Below are positions 8,951 through 18,446 of a DNA stretch of 64,000 bases, in pieces. The notes under the pieces were generated by a model that was not told the origin of the DNA, ran no database searches, and worked only from the letters and a program-made list of their open reading frames with translations. This stretch comes from an uncultured Pseudomonadales bacterium (GTDB lineage Bacteria > Pseudomonadota > Gammaproteobacteria > Pseudomonadales > Azotimanducaceae): contig CATOTI010000001.1 in NCBI GenBank assembly GCA_951813295.1, positions 930,001 through 994,000 on the forward strand. The letters run 5' to 3'. Made by a program: the position numbers and the translations under genes. Numbering within the stretch: the first letter of the stretch is position 1; every line of letters starts with the position of its first letter.

Positions 8951-9938
8951 TCGCGAGCGCGGTCTGCATCGCCACGTCAGCCACGATCTCGAAGGATCGT
9001 TTGCGCGCAGCGTGATCGAAAACGTGTGTCGTCACCATGAGCTCATCGACGCCGGTGCGTTCGAGGAAGCGATCGATGCCTTCACGAACCTGATCCGGGT
9101 CACCGACGACGAGTCCGTCGGAACCCTCATTCAACATCGCACGTTCGGCGGGAGAGAGGGTCGTCTCGAAATCTTTGACCGGCGGCGGCAGACGACCGGG
9201 TTGGCCAGTACGGAGACGCAATGTCGACTGCTGCCCCGACGTTCGAAGGAACCGGGCCTCGTCGGGGGTATCCGCCGCAACGACACTCAAGCCGGCCATC
9301 GCGTATGGCTCAGCCAATGTCGCTGACGGCTCGAATCGATCACGGTACATCGCGAGAGCTGCATCGAGGGCTTGCGGTGCGAAGTGCGAAGCAAACGCGT
9401 ACGGCATGCCGAGAAGCGCCGCGAGCTGGGCTCCGTACAGGCTCGATCCGAGCATCCAGATCGGCACGCCCTGGCCCTTGCCGGGAACCGCTTGTACACG
9501 GCCCTCCTTGTCGCTGAAGTACTCCCGCAGTTCGACGACGTCACGCGGAAAGGCATTCACATCACCGTCGAGATTTCGACGCAGCGCATAGGCCGTCATC
9601 TGATCGGTACCCGGCGCACGGCCGAGCCCCAGATCGATGCGTCCTGGAAAGAGTGCATCGAGCGTACCGAACTGCTCGGCGATGATGAGTGGCGCGTGGT
9701 TCGGCAGCATGATGCCGCCGGCGCCCACCCGGATCGTCGACGTGCCTTGGGCCACGTGACCGATCACGACCGAGGTCGCCGCGCTCGCGATGCCCTGCAT
9801 GTTGTGATGCTCGGCGACCCAGAATCGATGGAAGCCGAGGCGTTCGACGTGACGCGCCAGATCGAGCGTGTTGTGAAGCGACTCGCCCGGGCTACCCCCT
9901 TCGACGATCGGCGAGAGATCTAGAACCGAGAGTCGCAC
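8946..9938 (-). CDS. Luciferase-like flavin-dependent monooxygenase (LLM class)
   Basis: A 330-residue TIM-barrel protein of the bacterial luciferase family, like E. coli YhbW. Visible family marks are LSVLDLSPI at the start, FWVAEHHN near residue 40, the stretch [13 protein letters not shown] near 75, and [11 protein letters not shown] near 105. Members use reduced FMN and oxygen on small organic substrates; the substrate here cannot be told. The stop is 8 bases from that of the convergent NTF2-like gene, within a palindrome. It lies 3 bases downstream of the DUF6265 gene, so the two are probably co-transcribed. Confidence 0.85.
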   Translation of the reverse strand: MRLSVLDLSPIVEGGSPGESLHNTLDLARHVERLGFHRFWVAEHHNMQGIASAATSVVIGHVAQGTSTIRVGAGGIMLPNHAPLIIAEQFGTLDALFPGRIDLGLGRAPGTDQMTAYALRRNLDGDVNAFPRDVVELREYFSDKEGRVQAVPGKGQGVPIWMLGSSLYGAQLAALLGMPYAFASHFAPQALDAALAMYRDRFEPSATLAEPYAMAGLSVVAADTPDEARFLRTSGQQSTLRLRTGQPGRLPPPVKDFETTLSPAERAMLNEGSDGLVVGDPDQVREGIDRFLERTGVDELMVTTHVFDHAARKRSFEIVADVAMQTALAS

Positions 9939-9941
9939 GTG

Positions 9942-10418
9942 CTAAGGCGTCGTCGCCTTGAGCGGAAGATCCATCGTCTGCGGACTTCCCTGGGGCTGGA
10001 CGGTCACGACAAAGCTCGACTCGTTCGGGCTCGAATACTTGAGTGCATCGAGGAACCCACCGTTCGGCGCCCGAAAGCTCACCATCCGCTCACCGATCTC
10101 GACGAGCTCCATCACCAGCGGCTCAGGCGTGCGTGGTTTCATGCCCGGGTCCCATTGCTGGATCCGCAACTCGAGCGACCCATCGACCTCATCGATGACG
10201 ATCAGCTCGACCATCGAAGTCGCACCCGAACCCGTCATTCGTACAAGCGACTGAATCGAACCGTCCATCGGCGGATTCCAACGCTCCTCCAGGCGATTGG
10301 GGCCGAGCTGACCGGCCCAGTTACCCGTCATCCAGGCGAGATCCGAGATCTTTGCCGCCGGCGGTTCGGCGTATGCAACGCCAGCCGTGAGTAGAGCGAA
10401 CGCGATCATTGAGCGCAT
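9942..10418 (-). CDS. Secreted DUF6265-like protein
   Basis: A 158-residue protein with a short Sec signal (MRSMIAFALLTAGVAYA). The DUF6265 hallmark follows: LAWMTGNWAG, then LEERWNPPMDGSIQSLVRM. The family has a lipocalin-like fold of unknown role. The start is ATG at 10418, with GAGGA upstream; the longer frame to 10541 would place charged residues before the signal. It starts head to head with the MFS transporter and precedes the monooxygenase gene by 3 bases. Confidence 0.75.
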   Translation of the reverse strand: MRSMIAFALLTAGVAYAEPPAAKISDLAWMTGNWAGQLGPNRLEERWNPPMDGSIQSLVRMTGSGATSMVELIVIDEVDGSLELRIQQWDPGMKPRTPEPLVMELVEIGERMVSFRAPNGGFLDALKYSSPNESSFVVTVQPQGSPQTMDLPLKATTP

Positions 10419-10561
10419 GGGACATCCTCGATGGAACAAACGAAGCGCGAAGAGTAACCGAACCCGGCATCGAGAATCGTCGCCGACGCTCGCTGGTATG
10501 CTACGCCGCCGCGTGCGCCACCCCACCGGCGCTGAGACCATCCGTACCGAGGAGCCAGCCG

Positions 10562-11863
10562 ATCAAGAACCTAGTACGTCGCCTCGATGCCGTCTTTCGA
10601 CCGCAGGGCCACGTGTTCTACGGGTGGTACATCGTTCTCGCCGCGTGTGGCATCCAATGGTTGCCGGGCGTCCTCTTCATGCAGTCGTTCGGCGCTTACA
10701 CGGCGCTCATTCAGGAAGAAATGGGCTGGAGCAAAGCAGTTCTCGCCGGTGCTTTTGCACTGACTCGGGTCGAGAGCGGATTGCTCGGTCCATTTCAAGG
10801 ATGGCTCGCGGATCGGTTCGGGCCGCGGATTGTCCTGACGGTCGGGCTCGGGCTTTTTGGTGTCGGGTTCATCCTCTTCGGTTTCATCGAAACGGTCCTC
10901 ACCTACTACCTCGCCTTCGCCGTTATCGCTATCGGCTCGAGCCTGGGCGGCTTTCAGACCCTGATGGTCGCGATCGTCAACTGGTTCGATCGTTATCGCG
11001 CTCGCGCCGTCGCGACGTCACAACTCGGCTATTCGATCGGCGGGCTCTGCGTACCGTTCGTCATCATCGCGCTGACGCAGTTCGGTTGGCGCGCCACGGC
11101 AATCGCCTCAGGTGTCGCGGTGATCATCATCGGCATCCCGCTAGCCCAGCTCGTGAGGCATCGCCCGCCCGCCGACCTCGAACCCGATGGAGGCAAGGTT
11201 CAGACCGACGAAGAGGGAGGTTCTGAATCCGATGGCGTTCGCGACTTCACGGCACGCGAGGCGATGCGGACCCGCGCGTTCTGGTTCATCTCGCTCGGTC
11301 ACGCACTCGCGCTGCTAACCGTCTCGACCGTCATGGTGCATCTCATCCTGCACCTGACAGAATCGCTCGACTTCACCTACGCGACTGCCGGTCTCGTCGT
11401 CGCGCTGATGACGGCATTCCAGATGGTGGGCCAGATCCTAGGCGGTTTTCTCGGCGATCGGTTCAACAAACGTTACGTCTGTGTGGGCTGCATGCTCGGC
11501 CACGCGACCGGATTCTTCCTCCTCGCGTACGCCGATTCCCTGTCGATGGTGGTCGCCTTCACCGTGCTGCACGGGCTCGGTTGGGGGATTCGCGGCCCGC
11601 TCATGGTCGCGTTTCGCGCCGACTACTTCGGTCCCGGTTCATTCGGGACGATCATGGGGTTTTCGTCGTTGATCGTGATGTTCGGCATGTCGAGCGGTCC
11701 CATCATCGCCGGGCTGATGGCCGACGCGACGGGCACGTACGAGAGTGCGTTCGCGCTGCTCGCCAGCGGTTCGTTGCTCGGGGCGGTTTTCTTCTGGGGC
11801 GCCAGACGGCCCGATCCGCCGACGCGCCTGACTACCGCGCCGCAAAGTCGACTATCGGCTTAG
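10562..11863 (+). CDS. Major facilitator superfamily transporter
   Basis: A transporter with about 12 membrane segments. The N-terminal half starts at VFYGWYIVLAACGI, has the MFS loop GWLADRFGPR, and is joined to the C-terminal half by a charged linker (PDGGKVQTDEEGGSESDG). The similar FYGW start suggests a relative of monocarboxylate or oxalate/formate-type carriers. The start is uncertain. The first in-frame ATG (10409) overlaps the divergent gene and adds a charged 51-residue leader. The next standard start, GTG at 10613, falls at the first membrane segment. An ATC at 10562 has GAGGAG seven bases upstream and gives the most natural N-terminus; I used it. Confidence 0.8.
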   Translation: MKNLVRRLDAVFRPQGHVFYGWYIVLAACGIQWLPGVLFMQSFGAYTALIQEEMGWSKAVLAGAFALTRVESGLLGPFQGWLADRFGPRIVLTVGLGLFGVGFILFGFIETVLTYYLAFAVIAIGSSLGGFQTLMVAIVNWFDRYRARAVATSQLGYSIGGLCVPFVIIALTQFGWRATAIASGVAVIIIGIPLAQLVRHRPPADLEPDGGKVQTDEEGGSESDGVRDFTAREAMRTRAFWFISLGHALALLTVSTVMVHLILHLTESLDFTYATAGLVVALMTAFQMVGQILGGFLGDRFNKRYVCVGCMLGHATGFFLLAYADSLSMVVAFTVLHGLGWGIRGPLMVAFRADYFGPGSFGTIMGFSSLIVMFGMSSGPIIAGLMADATGTYESAFALLASGSLLGAVFFWGARRPDPPTRLTTAPQSRLSA

Positions 11864-12759
11864 CTCAGGAAGGCTGCCCGGCCCGGAAGCGGCACGTCTT
11901 GGCGCGTCTCGAACGACCACGCTGTCGGATCATCGAGCAACGCGCGAACAAGGCGATTGTTGAGCGTGTGCCCGGACATGTAGCCGACGAACTCCCCCAC
12001 CACCTGATAGCCGAGCTGGTAAAGGTCGCCCATCGCGTCGAGGAGCTTGTGTTTGACGAACTCGTCGTCACAGCGCAAGCCCTCGGCATTGATGATGCCG
12101 TCGTCATCGATCCCCACCGCGTTGGCCTCACTCGACGCCATGCACTTGCCGATTGCCTGCGCTTTCGGCAGGTCATCGAGGAGGCCGAATGTGCGCGCCA
12201 TGCTGACATCGCGCTCGAAATCGGCCTCGCCGAAGTCGAGTTCGAGTTTGGTCGGGAACCGATTGATGACGGGATGATCAACCACGTAGGTATAGCTCGA
12301 ACGAAACCCGTCGTGCGGCTTGAGTTCGGCGTAAGCCTCACCGTCCTCGACGCGCACGGGCCGGTCGATGCGGATGAAGCGGCGTGACTTTCGCTGCGCA
12401 CGATATCCCGCTGAACGGATGAGTTCGACAAAGGGTGCTGATGAACCGTCGAGGATCGGCACCTCGGGACCATGGATTTCGACGAGGGCGTTGTCGATGC
12501 CGGTGCCCCAGAGCGCGGCGAGGAGATGCTCGATCGTCTGGATGGAGCCTTGTGTATTGCCGATCGTCGATGCGAGAAACGTGTCGCTGATAGCCGCCGG
12601 ACTCACCCGCACGGGTTGCATGTCGACGTCCGTGCGCACGAACCGAATCCCGGTATCCGCGGCGGCGGGGCGGAGTGTCAAACGAGCATTCACCGCAGTG
12701 TGGACCCCGAGGCCTATCGCGTGAACGGGAGAACCAATGGTGGTCTGCGGGATCTGCAT
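11860..12759 (-). CDS. lpxC: UDP-3-O-acyl-N-acetylglucosamine deacetylase LpxC
   Basis: The zinc deacetylase of the committed step of lipid A synthesis. Of 299 residues, the family marks are GVHTAVNARLTLRPA near the start, Glu77-His78 in TIEHLLAAL, the zinc pair in FVKHKLLDAMGDL, and the catalytic His in GYMSGHTLNN. The start is ATG at 12759 with a GGAG nine bases upstream; TTG at 12774 is less likely. In many gammaproteobacteria lpxC follows ftsZ, but here it follows a MacB-like permease after a 180-base leader with two strong hairpins. The stop overlaps the end of the convergent MFS gene by four bases. Confidence 0.95.
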   Translation of the reverse strand: MQIPQTTIGSPVHAIGLGVHTAVNARLTLRPAAADTGIRFVRTDVDMQPVRVSPAAISDTFLASTIGNTQGSIQTIEHLLAALWGTGIDNALVEIHGPEVPILDGSSAPFVELIRSAGYRAQRKSRRFIRIDRPVRVEDGEAYAELKPHDGFRSSYTYVVDHPVINRFPTKLELDFGEADFERDVSMARTFGLLDDLPKAQAIGKCMASSEANAVGIDDDGIINAEGLRCDDEFVKHKLLDAMGDLYQLGYQVVGEFVGYMSGHTLNNRLVRALLDDPTAWSFETRQDVPLPGRAAFLS

Positions 12760-12892
12760 CAATAAACACTCCAACCCATTGGCGCCGAACTATAGCGAAT
12801 CGCCAAACGATTATGAAGAGATTATGGAGAAGTCTGCAGAAAATCGACGAAAAATGGAGGGGCGTTCTGACGGAGGGATTTGAAGCCCAGCA

Positions 12893-12913
12893 GTTTCTCG
12901 CAAAGCGAGAAAC
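12893..12913 (-). repeat. Perfect 9-bp stem-loop in the lpxC leader
   Basis: GTTTCTCGC-AAA-GCGAGAAAC is a perfect hairpin between the end of the permease gene and lpxC. No T-run follows on the minus strand, so a simple terminator is doubtful. It may be an attenuator, an RNA-stability element, or a weak terminator. It sits about 134 bases upstream of the lpxC start. Confidence 0.5.
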
Positions 12914-12919
12914 CGCCGA

Positions 12920-12938
12920 CGAACCGCGAGGCGGTTCG
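12920..12938 (-). repeat. Second stem-loop, just after the permease stop
   Basis: CGAACCGC-GAG-GCGGTTCG is a perfect 8-bp hairpin beginning directly after the stop codon of the permease gene (12940-12942) on the minus strand. With the hairpin at 12893-12913 it makes a tandem pair in the region leading to lpxC. Confidence 0.5.
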
Positions 12939-12939
12939 C

Positions 12940-14151
12940 TCAGTCGTGACGCAAGGCCTCGATCGGATCGAGGATTGCCGCGCGACGCGCAGGCCAGATG
13001 CCGAACACGAGCCCGACACCAACACTGAAGATCACCGCCAGCGCCACCGCATCGGGCGAGATGAAGACGTTCCAGCCGACAAACGTCGACAATGCCCACG
13101 CCCCGGCCGAACCGAGCCCGATACCGAGCAGGCCGCCGAGCGCACCAATCGTCAGCGCTTCGATGACGAACTGCGTCATGATGTTGCCCCGCGTGGCGCC
13201 GAGCGCTTTACGCACGCCAATCTCGCGCGTTCGTTCCGTCACCGACACTAGCATGATGTTCATGATGCCGATCCCGCCGACCAGCAAACTCACCCCTGCG
13301 ATGCTCGCCAGTAGGTAGGCGAAAATCTCGGTCGACGCTTGCGCCATGTCGAGGAATTGGCGCCGGTTCATGATCATGAAGTCGTTGTCGCGCCCCGGTC
13401 GGATTTTGTGTTCGCGACGCAATACCCGTTCGATATCGACCATGCCGACTTCGAGCGGCACATCGGCCGCAACCTGGGCCGACAAACCGCGCAAACGATC
13501 GGACCCGAACAGGCGAAGCTGCGCCGTGGACCAGGGCACAAAGATCGCGTCATCGACACTCGGGCCCCACGACGAACCAACCTCGTCGAAGACGCCGATG
13601 ATCTCGAAATTGACGCGCCGGATGGCGATCGTCTGACCGATCAGGCTCGCGGGCTGAATGCCGAGGCTGTCCGGCACGCTATAGCCGAGAACCGCGACAC
13701 GCCGCCGGGCAGTGACGTCGGCTTCGGTGAACATGGATCCGACGAGAAGATCACGACCGTTCACGCCGAGGTAATTCGGTGTCGTTCCCGTGACCGACTG
13801 ATAGATGTTCTTGTTGCCGTACTTGATCTGACTCCCCGACGTGATTTCGGGCACGACTGCCGAAAGGAAGCGGGAATCACGCACGAGCGCTTCGTAATCG
13901 TCCACCGTCAGCGACACGCGGTTGGCGGACGCAACGCCCCGAAACATCGATTGACCCGGAAAAACCGACAGCAACCTCGCGCCCAGCGAGTCGATCTGCT
14001 CGTCGATCGCGCGCTGAGCGCCCGAACCGAGCGCCACCATCGTGATGACGGCGGCGACCCCGATGATGATGCCGAGCATCGTCAGCGTGGAACGCAGAAG
14101 ATTCGAGAGAATCGAGGTGAGCGCTACACGAATCGTTTCGAGGACGGACAA
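12940..14151 (-). CDS. MacB-like ABC transporter permease (FtsX family)
   Basis: A 403-residue inner-membrane permease. The first membrane segment is at 22-45 (LTMLGIIIGVAAVITMVALGS), followed by a periplasmic MacB_PCD domain of about 230 residues and a FtsX domain with three segments. It has the family phrase SVTERTREIGVRKALGAT and a C-terminal IWPARRAAILDPIEALRHD. It would work with the ATPase and adaptor encoded just upstream on the same strand (1 base gap from the adaptor) as a tripartite efflux or lipoprotein-type mechanotransmission system. The outer-membrane partner is not in the window. Confidence 0.9.
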   Translation of the reverse strand: MSVLETIRVALTSILSNLLRSTLTMLGIIIGVAAVITMVALGSGAQRAIDEQIDSLGARLLSVFPGQSMFRGVASANRVSLTVDDYEALVRDSRFLSAVVPEITSGSQIKYGNKNIYQSVTGTTPNYLGVNGRDLLVGSMFTEADVTARRRVAVLGYSVPDSLGIQPASLIGQTIAIRRVNFEIIGVFDEVGSSWGPSVDDAIFVPWSTAQLRLFGSDRLRGLSAQVAADVPLEVGMVDIERVLRREHKIRPGRDNDFMIMNRRQFLDMAQASTEIFAYLLASIAGVSLLVGGIGIMNIMLVSVTERTREIGVRKALGATRGNIMTQFVIEALTIGALGGLLGIGLGSAGAWALSTFVGWNVFISPDAVALAVIFSVGVGLVFGIWPARRAAILDPIEALRHD

Positions 14152-14152
14152 C

Positions 14153-15607
14153 CTACCGGCCTCGGCTCAACCCCGGAATACCGACGCGACCGCTCATCCG
14201 CTCCTGGAACTGTTCCTGCGCTCGAACGAGCGATGCGCTCGGCAGGATCAACACCGCGTCACCTTCTTCGAGGCCGGCAATCACCTCTGACCGATCCATA
14301 TCCGTGATGCCCGTACGGACGCGCAGCGCCTGAACCTTGCCCGCACGCTCCGCAAAGACGATGTAGTCGCCACCCATCGCGCGCGTGCGCTGACGCGCAT
14401 TGCGCTGCCCACCCGGTCGGCCGCCCGGACCGCGACCGGCCCCGCGTAGCTTCTGCATCAACGCGCGGTCTTCGGCGTTCGGCTGCTCGCCGCGCTGAAA
14501 CTTCTCGCGCAGCGCGGTCATGCGTTCACGGTCCCCGGCGCTGAGTTCGCCGGCCGCTGCTGGATTGGGACTCCCTTCGCCCCTTCGCGAAGCACGTTCC
14601 GGCAAGGTCGATGCCGCCAACATCTCGCGTACTTCGTCGGGCGCAAATCCAAGTACCGCACCCGCCGATTCGACGTCCGCTTCCGTGCGCAACGCCGCAT
14701 TCGGTACGACGAGGACGGCGTTGCGTTCGTCGATCACGACCTCGACATCGGCGTTCATCCCGGGTTTCAGGAGCCCTTCGCTGTTTTCGATGTCGATCAA
14801 CACCGGGAACATCGTGACGTTCTGCTCGACGACCGCTTGTGGTTCGACCTTGACGACTTCGCCCCGAAACGGGCGGTTCGCGAACGCCGCGACGATGACG
14901 GTCGCGCCGACGCCCGGTTGCACTTTACCGATGTCGATCTCGTCGACCAGCATGCGCACTTGCACGCGCGAAAGATCCGCCATCTTGAGCAGCAGCGTGC
15001 CACCGCTGACACTGCCCATCGGGGACGAAATCACGGTGCCCTGCTCCACCGCCCGTTCGATGACGGTGCCGCTGATCGGCGCTAAAACGTCGGAGTCACC
15101 GAGCTGGATGACGGCGTTTTCGACCTGAATTTCGCTTCGAACGACCTCGGATTTCGCCGTCGCGTGTTCCAGCGTGGACGTCTCGTAGTCGGACTTCGAC
15201 ACGGCCTTACGCTCATAGAGCGACTCCACCCGGTCGAGCTGGGAGCGTGCGTTCGCGAGACGGGCTTCGGCGACCTCGAGCGAGGCCCGTGCCTGCTCGA
15301 GCGTGTTGTTGAGCACCCGTTGGTCGATGCGGGCGAGCAACGCGCTCTCGTCGACACGGTCTCCTGTGTCGACGTTGAGCTCGAGAATTTCCCCCGAGGC
15401 CTTCGATTTCACCTCGACCGTCGTCACGGGCTCGATCACCCCGGCGGCTTCCACCGCGATTCGCAAATCACGTTTGACGATAGAGATCTGTTCGTAGAGC
15501 GGTTCGGCTTCGATCGGGGCGATTTCGTCGTCCAGCGCGATCATGTCGCACGCCGCGAGCCAACCGAGGGCACTTAGCGCTATCGCGCGTCGATCAATCG
15601 ATCGCAT
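14153..15607 (-). CDS. MacA-like periplasmic adaptor (HlyD/RND family)
   Basis: A 484-residue membrane-fusion protein. Its N-terminus looks like a lipoprotein signal (GWLAAC, Cys20). The lipoyl halves are near 60-95 and 165-195, and the alpha-hairpin (residues about 95-165: [19 protein letters not shown]...) is coiled-coil-like. A beta-barrel follows. An unusual charged, Gly/Arg-rich insertion of roughly 75 residues (about 335-410, with [12 protein letters not shown]) splits the barrel from the C-terminal domain. The start codon lies 14 bases inside the upstream ATPase gene, so the two are translationally coupled. Confidence 0.88.
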   Translation of the reverse strand: MRSIDRRAIALSALGWLAACDMIALDDEIAPIEAEPLYEQISIVKRDLRIAVEAAGVIEPVTTVEVKSKASGEILELNVDTGDRVDESALLARIDQRVLNNTLEQARASLEVAEARLANARSQLDRVESLYERKAVSKSDYETSTLEHATAKSEVVRSEIQVENAVIQLGDSDVLAPISGTVIERAVEQGTVISSPMGSVSGGTLLLKMADLSRVQVRMLVDEIDIGKVQPGVGATVIVAAFANRPFRGEVVKVEPQAVVEQNVTMFPVLIDIENSEGLLKPGMNADVEVVIDERNAVLVVPNAALRTEADVESAGAVLGFAPDEVREMLAASTLPERASRRGEGSPNPAAAGELSAGDRERMTALREKFQRGEQPNAEDRALMQKLRGAGRGPGGRPGGQRNARQRTRAMGGDYIVFAERAGKVQALRVRTGITDMDRSEVIAGLEEGDAVLILPSASLVRAQEQFQERMSGRVGIPGLSRGR

Positions 15608-16310
15608 TCATCGTTTCCTTCTGCTCGACCCGGTAGTCCTCGACGATCACGCCGTCGCGGAGGTGGAGATGGCGTAACGCACGGTCGGCGATATCCATTT
15701 CGTGTGTGACGAGGATGATGGTCTGTCCCTGGCCGTGAAGTTCATCGAACAGGCGCATGATGTCGGCTCCCGTTTTCGAATCCAGGTTGCCGGTCGGTTC
15801 GTCCGCCAAGAGGATAGCGGGATCGTTCACCAGTGCACGCGCGACCGCAACGCGCTGTCGTTGACCACCGGACAATTCGTTTGGTCGATGACTCATACGA
15901 TCGGCGAGCCCCACGCGCTCCAAAGCCTCGCCGGCGCGGGTCTTGCGTTCACGGCGACGCATACCCGCATAGAGCAGCGGTACCTCGACGTTCTGTAGCG
16001 CTGATGAGCGTGGTAGGAGATTGAACGTCTGGAAGACGAAGCCGATCTCCCGGTTTCGAACGTGCGCGAGGTCCTTGTCCGTCAACGTCGAAACGTTCGC
16101 TTCGGCCAGCCAATATTCGCCGGCGGTCGGGCGATCCAAACAGCCGATGATGTTCATTAGCGTCGATTTCCCCGAACCAGATGGGCCCATGATCGCGACA
16201 TACTCGTTACGGTCGATCGCACAATCGACGCCCGCGAGGGCATCGATCGTCTCGGCCCCCATGGAGTATCGCTTTGTGATCCCGGCAAGCCGGATCACCT
16301 GATCAGACAA
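15594..16310 (-). CDS. ABC transporter ATPase (MacB/LolD type)
   Basis: A 238-residue nucleotide-binding subunit. Walker A is GPSGSGKST (42-50), the Q-loop is [10 protein letters not shown], the signature is [10 protein letters not shown], and Walker B runs into [12 protein letters not shown]. This NLDSKTG ending is typical of the MacB/LolD/FtsE group that drives FtsX-type permeases. It heads the operon ATPase-adaptor-permease. In E. coli MacB the ATPase and permease are one chain; here they are separate genes. Confidence 0.92.
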   Translation of the reverse strand: MSDQVIRLAGITKRYSMGAETIDALAGVDCAIDRNEYVAIMGPSGSGKSTLMNIIGCLDRPTAGEYWLAEANVSTLTDKDLAHVRNREIGFVFQTFNLLPRSSALQNVEVPLLYAGMRRRERKTRAGEALERVGLADRMSHRPNELSGGQRQRVAVARALVNDPAILLADEPTGNLDSKTGADIMRLFDELHGQGQTIILVTHEMDIADRALRHLHLRDGVIVEDYRVEQKETMNAID

Positions 16311-16463
16311 ATCGCCACCTCGACTTCTCGACGCCGTCGGTTTGTACGTTCAAAAGCACGGTTTCCCGTCGAAACTTTTCCATTCTACCGGGCGTGCGCC
16401 GTCTGGTTCCCACCGTCGCGTTAAAGCAGAATGCGCCGCCACTGGAAGCCTCTTCGAAGCAAG

Positions 16464-17462
16464 ATGCCCCCGACCGATCAGAACGCATGGCGGCTCTGCG
16501 TCGCCCCGATGATGCGCTACACCGACCGTCACTGTCGCGTGTTCCACCGCATCGTCGCACCAAACGCGCGGCTGTATACCGAAATGGTCAGCACGGACGC
16601 GTTGTTGAACGGCGATCGTGATCGGCTCCTGAGACACTCGGCCTCGGAACATCCCGTTGCCCTGCAGTTGGGCGGACGGGACGCGGACGACCTCGCTCGC
16701 GCAAGCGAAATCGGCAACCGCGCCGGCTTCGACGAAATCAATCTCAATGTCGGCTGCCCGAGTGAACGAGTCCAAGCCGGCGGCATCGGCGCGTGTCTCA
16801 TGCTCGAAGAAGAGCAAGTCGCGGCGGCCATCCGGGCGATGCGCGCGGCGACCAACATCCCCGTCACGGTCAAGTGTCGGCTCGGGGTCGACGGCCACGA
16901 CGACTACGATTTCATTCGGCGGTTTGTCGCGACCGTCGCCGAAGCGGGCATCGAGACCTTCATCGTGCATGCCCGAATCGCCCTTCTGAAAGGTTTGAGT
17001 CCCGCCGAGAACCGCGAGATCCCACCGCTTCGCTACGAGCGGGTCGAGCGGCTCGCCACCGATTTCCCCACCCTCAACTTCGTGCTGAACGGCGGAATCC
17101 GCACACTCGCGGAAGTTGACTCCCTGCGGAGAAGACACGCGGGGCTCATGATCGGGCGCGCGGCGTACCACGATCCCGTTTTCCTCGCCGAAGCGGCCGC
17201 GCGACTCGAGAATCGACGCCGGCCACCGCTCGCGGAGATCATCCGGGCCTATCGTGCGTACGTCGTGCGAGAACTCGAAAGCGGCAACCGCCTGGCACCC
17301 CTCATCCGCCCCATCCTCGGACTCGCCAAAGGTCGCCCCGGTGCCAAACGTTTCCGCCGCGGTCTGACCGAGGGCACTCGTGATCCGAAAGCGGCCGTCG
17401 AGATCCTCGATCGTTCGCTCGAATACATCGATTGGGACGGCGACATCGCGGCCGCTGCTTGA
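16464..17462 (+). CDS. dusA: tRNA-dihydrouridine synthase A
   Basis: An FMN enzyme that reduces uridines in the tRNA D-loop. The sequence has the family start RLCVAPMMRYTDRHCR, the catalytic Cys98 in NLNVGCPSERVQ, and the FMN-phosphate region VLNGGIRT and GLMIGRAAYHDP. The DusA type is shown by GIGACLM and HARIALLKGLSPAENREIPPL. Length from ATG 16464 is 332 residues. An ATG at 16431 is in frame, but the shorter start fits better with the family. It is divergent from the ABC ATPase. Confidence 0.93.
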   Translation: MPPTDQNAWRLCVAPMMRYTDRHCRVFHRIVAPNARLYTEMVSTDALLNGDRDRLLRHSASEHPVALQLGGRDADDLARASEIGNRAGFDEINLNVGCPSERVQAGGIGACLMLEEEQVAAAIRAMRAATNIPVTVKCRLGVDGHDDYDFIRRFVATVAEAGIETFIVHARIALLKGLSPAENREIPPLRYERVERLATDFPTLNFVLNGGIRTLAEVDSLRRRHAGLMIGRAAYHDPVFLAEAAARLENRRRPPLAEIIRAYRAYVVRELESGNRLAPLIRPILGLAKGRPGAKRFRRGLTEGTRDPKAAVEILDRSLEYIDWDGDIAAAA

Positions 17463-17514
17463 CGCACGGGCTCAATCGCCAAAACTCCCGCCAGATGAAA
17501 GAATCCGCCACGCC

Positions 17515-17958
17515 ATGATCAACAAACTGCGCCAATACCTCGGATTGAGCGACACGCCAGACGACGACGAAGAAGAACTCGGCGTTCCTCTCGCGGCGGC
17601 CGTCCTGCTGCTCGAGGTCGCCTGGGCCGACCACGAAATCGAGCCCGGCGAGATCGACACGATCGCCACGGTTCTGAAATCGGAGTACCGCCTCGATCAG
17701 ACGACGCTAGATGACCTGATGGTCCAGGCGCGCGAACTCCATCGCGAGAGCACGGGCCTCTTTCCGTTTACACGCGTTCTCGTCGAGGGCTCAACGCGCG
17801 AAGAACGCCTCGCCGTGCTCGAACACCTTTGGCGCCTCGCCAAACTCGATGGCAGAAACCATCGTTACGAAGAGCACTCGATCCGCAAAGTGGTCGATCT
17901 CTTGTACCTGAACCACTCGGATTTCATCGCCGCGAAGCGTGCGGCGAGCGAGGCGTAG
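17515..17958 (+). CDS. TerB-like protein
   Basis: A 147-residue, mostly helical acidic protein. Residues 25-140 resemble the TerB / DjlA N-terminal helical fold: LAAAVLLLEVAWADHEIEPGE, then LEHLWRLAKLDGRNHRYEEHSIRKV, with paired acidic motifs (WADHEIEPGE and LDGRNHRYEE) that could bind metal. Exact role is unknown; the fold is linked to tellurite resistance and envelope-associated functions. The start is ATG at 17515. It ends two bases from the convergent STAS gene, with a shared hairpin between. Confidence 0.8.
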   Translation: MINKLRQYLGLSDTPDDDEEELGVPLAAAVLLLEVAWADHEIEPGEIDTIATVLKSEYRLDQTTLDDLMVQARELHRESTGLFPFTRVLVEGSTREERLAVLEHLWRLAKLDGRNHRYEEHSIRKVVDLLYLNHSDFIAAKRAASEA

Positions 17959-17976
17959 CGCTAACCGGACGCCTCG
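17949..17976. terminator. Hairpin between convergent genes
   Basis: CGAGGCGT (17949-17956) and ACGCCTCG (17969-17976) pair perfectly over a 12-base loop that contains the two facing stop codons. It is symmetric and could end transcripts from both sides, though no T-run is present. Confidence 0.4.
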
Positions 17977-18446
17977 AGGTTGGCGACGAGATGCGCGAAG
18001 GTTTCGCGATTGCCTTCGTTGATCGACATCAACGTGCGATGAGCTTCGAGAACCCGCATTCGTGTCTCTTCGGTGGAGGAAGGACAGCTTTCGGCCTCTC
18101 GGAGCTGATCGATTTCTTCGAGCGGCCGGTCGATCAGCCGGAAGACGTCGTCGAGCCCCATCGTTTCGATCACACGAGTGATGTCAGGGTTCGTCGACAC
18201 CACCATCGGTGCGGCTTTGTCCTCGGCCTGGCAGCGAACCGCCAGCCGCGCCAACAAGCCGAGCGTCGTGCTGTCCACGCCTTCGACGGCGGACAAATCG
18301 ATCAACACAGCCGCGAAATCGTCGTCCTGGAACATGCCTTCGATACAAGCGTCGATGGTCGCGCTGATCGTCAGGCGAACGTCGCCGACGAACTTCATGA
18401 GATAGGTGTCGTCGCGCTTGGCGACGAGAATTCGACCCCGCGTCAT
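17961..18446 (-). CDS. STAS-domain anti-sigma factor antagonist
   Basis: A 161-residue protein of which residues 5-115 form a STAS domain, with the usual phosphorylation site in VEGVDSTTLGLLARLA (Ser59). A C-terminal extension of about 45 residues (with CPSSTEETRMRVLEAHRTLM) follows, absent from simple SpoIIAA proteins. The ATG at 18446 overlaps the phosphatase stop as ATGA, so the pair is translated together. In partner switching, the phosphatase dephosphorylates the antagonist, which then binds an anti-sigma kinase. No such kinase gene is in the window. Confidence 0.87.
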   Translation of the reverse strand: MTRGRILVAKRDDTYLMKFVGDVRLTISATIDACIEGMFQDDDFAAVLIDLSAVEGVDSTTLGLLARLAVRCQAEDKAAPMVVSTNPDITRVIETMGLDDVFRLIDRPLEEIDQLREAESCPSSTEETRMRVLEAHRTLMSINEGNRETFAHLVANLEASG

